In this document: positions 14,271 through 14,572 of the stretch, in pieces
Layout: each line of letters opens with the position of its first letter
Position numbering within the stretch: the stretch's first letter is position 1
Assembly (NCBI GenBank): GCA_001780825.1
Contig: MFIX01000112.1
Location: 4,554-19,125, forward strand
Source of the DNA: Candidatus Glassbacteria bacterium RIFCSPLOWO2_12_FULL_58_11
GTDB taxonomy: Bacteria > Gemmatimonadota > Glassbacteria > GWA2-58-10
Length of the DNA stretch: 14,572 nucleotides
Direction: 5' to 3'
Translations under genes and position numbers: made by a program
The notes under the pieces: generated by a model
Databases searched by the model: none
What the model saw: the letters and a program-made list of their open reading frames with translations, nothing else
Told to the model about the DNA's origin: nothing

Positions 14271-14572
14271 ATGACACACCCCGTCGACTGCGTCGCCACC
14301 CCTCTTTGTAGAAGGGAACTAAACTACTACCGGCTGAAGCCGGTGGGTTTTGGGCGGCTAACTCGCTCGACCGGATAAATCCGGTCATCGCAGCCGCCTG
14401 AAAAAACGAAAACCTGCCCCTTCGGGGCATACTAAAGTCTTCGCCTTAAGGCGAGGGATTTTCTCCCATTCCCCGAATGGGACATTAAATGCCCGTCATT
14501 CGGGCACTTGCGCATCGACAACGCAACAGCGGGAAAAGTCCCCTCTGGAGAGGGGTGCCCGCGAAGCGGGCG
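14271..14572. repeat. Dense array of about ten different stem-loops, cut by the window edge
   Basis: In 300 bases the sequence forms many mostly perfect stems: CGAC/GTCG (14285-14295), CCCCTCT/AGAAGGG with one mismatch (14299-14316), ACCGGCT/AGCCGGT (14329-14344), GGCGGCT/AGCCGCC (14353-14398) enclosing GACCGGAT/ATCCGGTC (14369-14386), TGCCCC/GGGGCA (14415-14429), TCGCCTT/AAGGCGA (14441-14454), TCCCATTC/GAATGGGA (14464-14482), TGCCCG/CGGGCA (14490-14506), TTGCG/CGCAA (14508-14526), CCCCTCT/AGAGGGG (14540-14555) and GCCCGC/GCGGGC (14557-14571). The two ends mirror each other in order and sequence. No ORF is supported. It resembles REP/BIME clusters or the structured ends of IS200/IS605-type elements, but the family is not identified. 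Confidence 0.8.

Noticed and set aside
14353..14398. An integron attC site
   Set aside because: The nested stem lacks the paired core-site triplets expected of attC and there is no cassette ORF or integrase nearby.
14271..14572. A tRNA or rRNA remnant in the hairpin-rich end
   Set aside because: No cloverleaf spacing, T-loop GTTCGA pattern or CCA end is seen, and there are too many independent stems for one tRNA.

Overview
The window is a bacterial chromosomal segment, GC-rich in genes and AT-richer between them. Nothing in it fixes the species. The genes for secreted or lipid-anchored carbohydrate-active enzymes, the Shine-Dalgarno-led starts and the scattered palindromic repeats fit an uncultured Gram-negative-type heterotroph, perhaps of the FCB or PVC groups. 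That placement is inference only. No tRNA, rRNA, CRISPR array, intact insertion sequence or phage gene was seen.

Left part (1-3706, minus strand): three separately spaced genes for exported enzymes. They are a GH97 glycoside hydrolase lipoprotein cut by the window edge, an SMP-30/gluconolactonase-like protein, and an alpha/beta-hydrolase lipoprotein. Centre (3919-7007, plus strand): a two-gene unit in which a secreted serine beta-lactamase-like/esterase domain, fused to a sialidase-like propeller domain, overlaps galE by an ATGA. Then (7201-11316, minus strand): a cytoplasmic set that looks like surface-polysaccharide synthesis, made of a Gfo/Idh/MocA oxidoreductase, a CapK/PaaK-like adenylate-forming enzyme, a 111-residue protein with one TPR-like segment, and a GT4 glycosyltransferase. 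An exported acetyl xylan esterase-family enzyme (11537-12817, minus) and the housekeeping gene accA (13115-14071, plus) follow.

The genes point to two activities: outside the membrane, trimming of sugar polymers and their esters (GH97, two esterases, SMP-30, serine hydrolase-propeller); inside, making sugar nucleotides and polysaccharide (galE, GT4, CapK-like, Gfo/Idh). No SusC/SusD or sugar transporter is present.

The most unusual content is non-coding. A roughly 70-100 bp interspersed repeat with a palindromic core (arm GTAGGGGCGA) occurs three times, in both orientations and only between genes, with a fourth eroded relic. Two copies share 37 of 43 positions through one flank, so the repeat is clearly longer than its palindrome. 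One copy lies in the probable leader of the Gfo/Idh gene. The last 300 bases are a dense array of about ten different stem-loops. Its two ends mirror each other, which suggests a non-autonomous mobile or REP-like element cut by the window edge.
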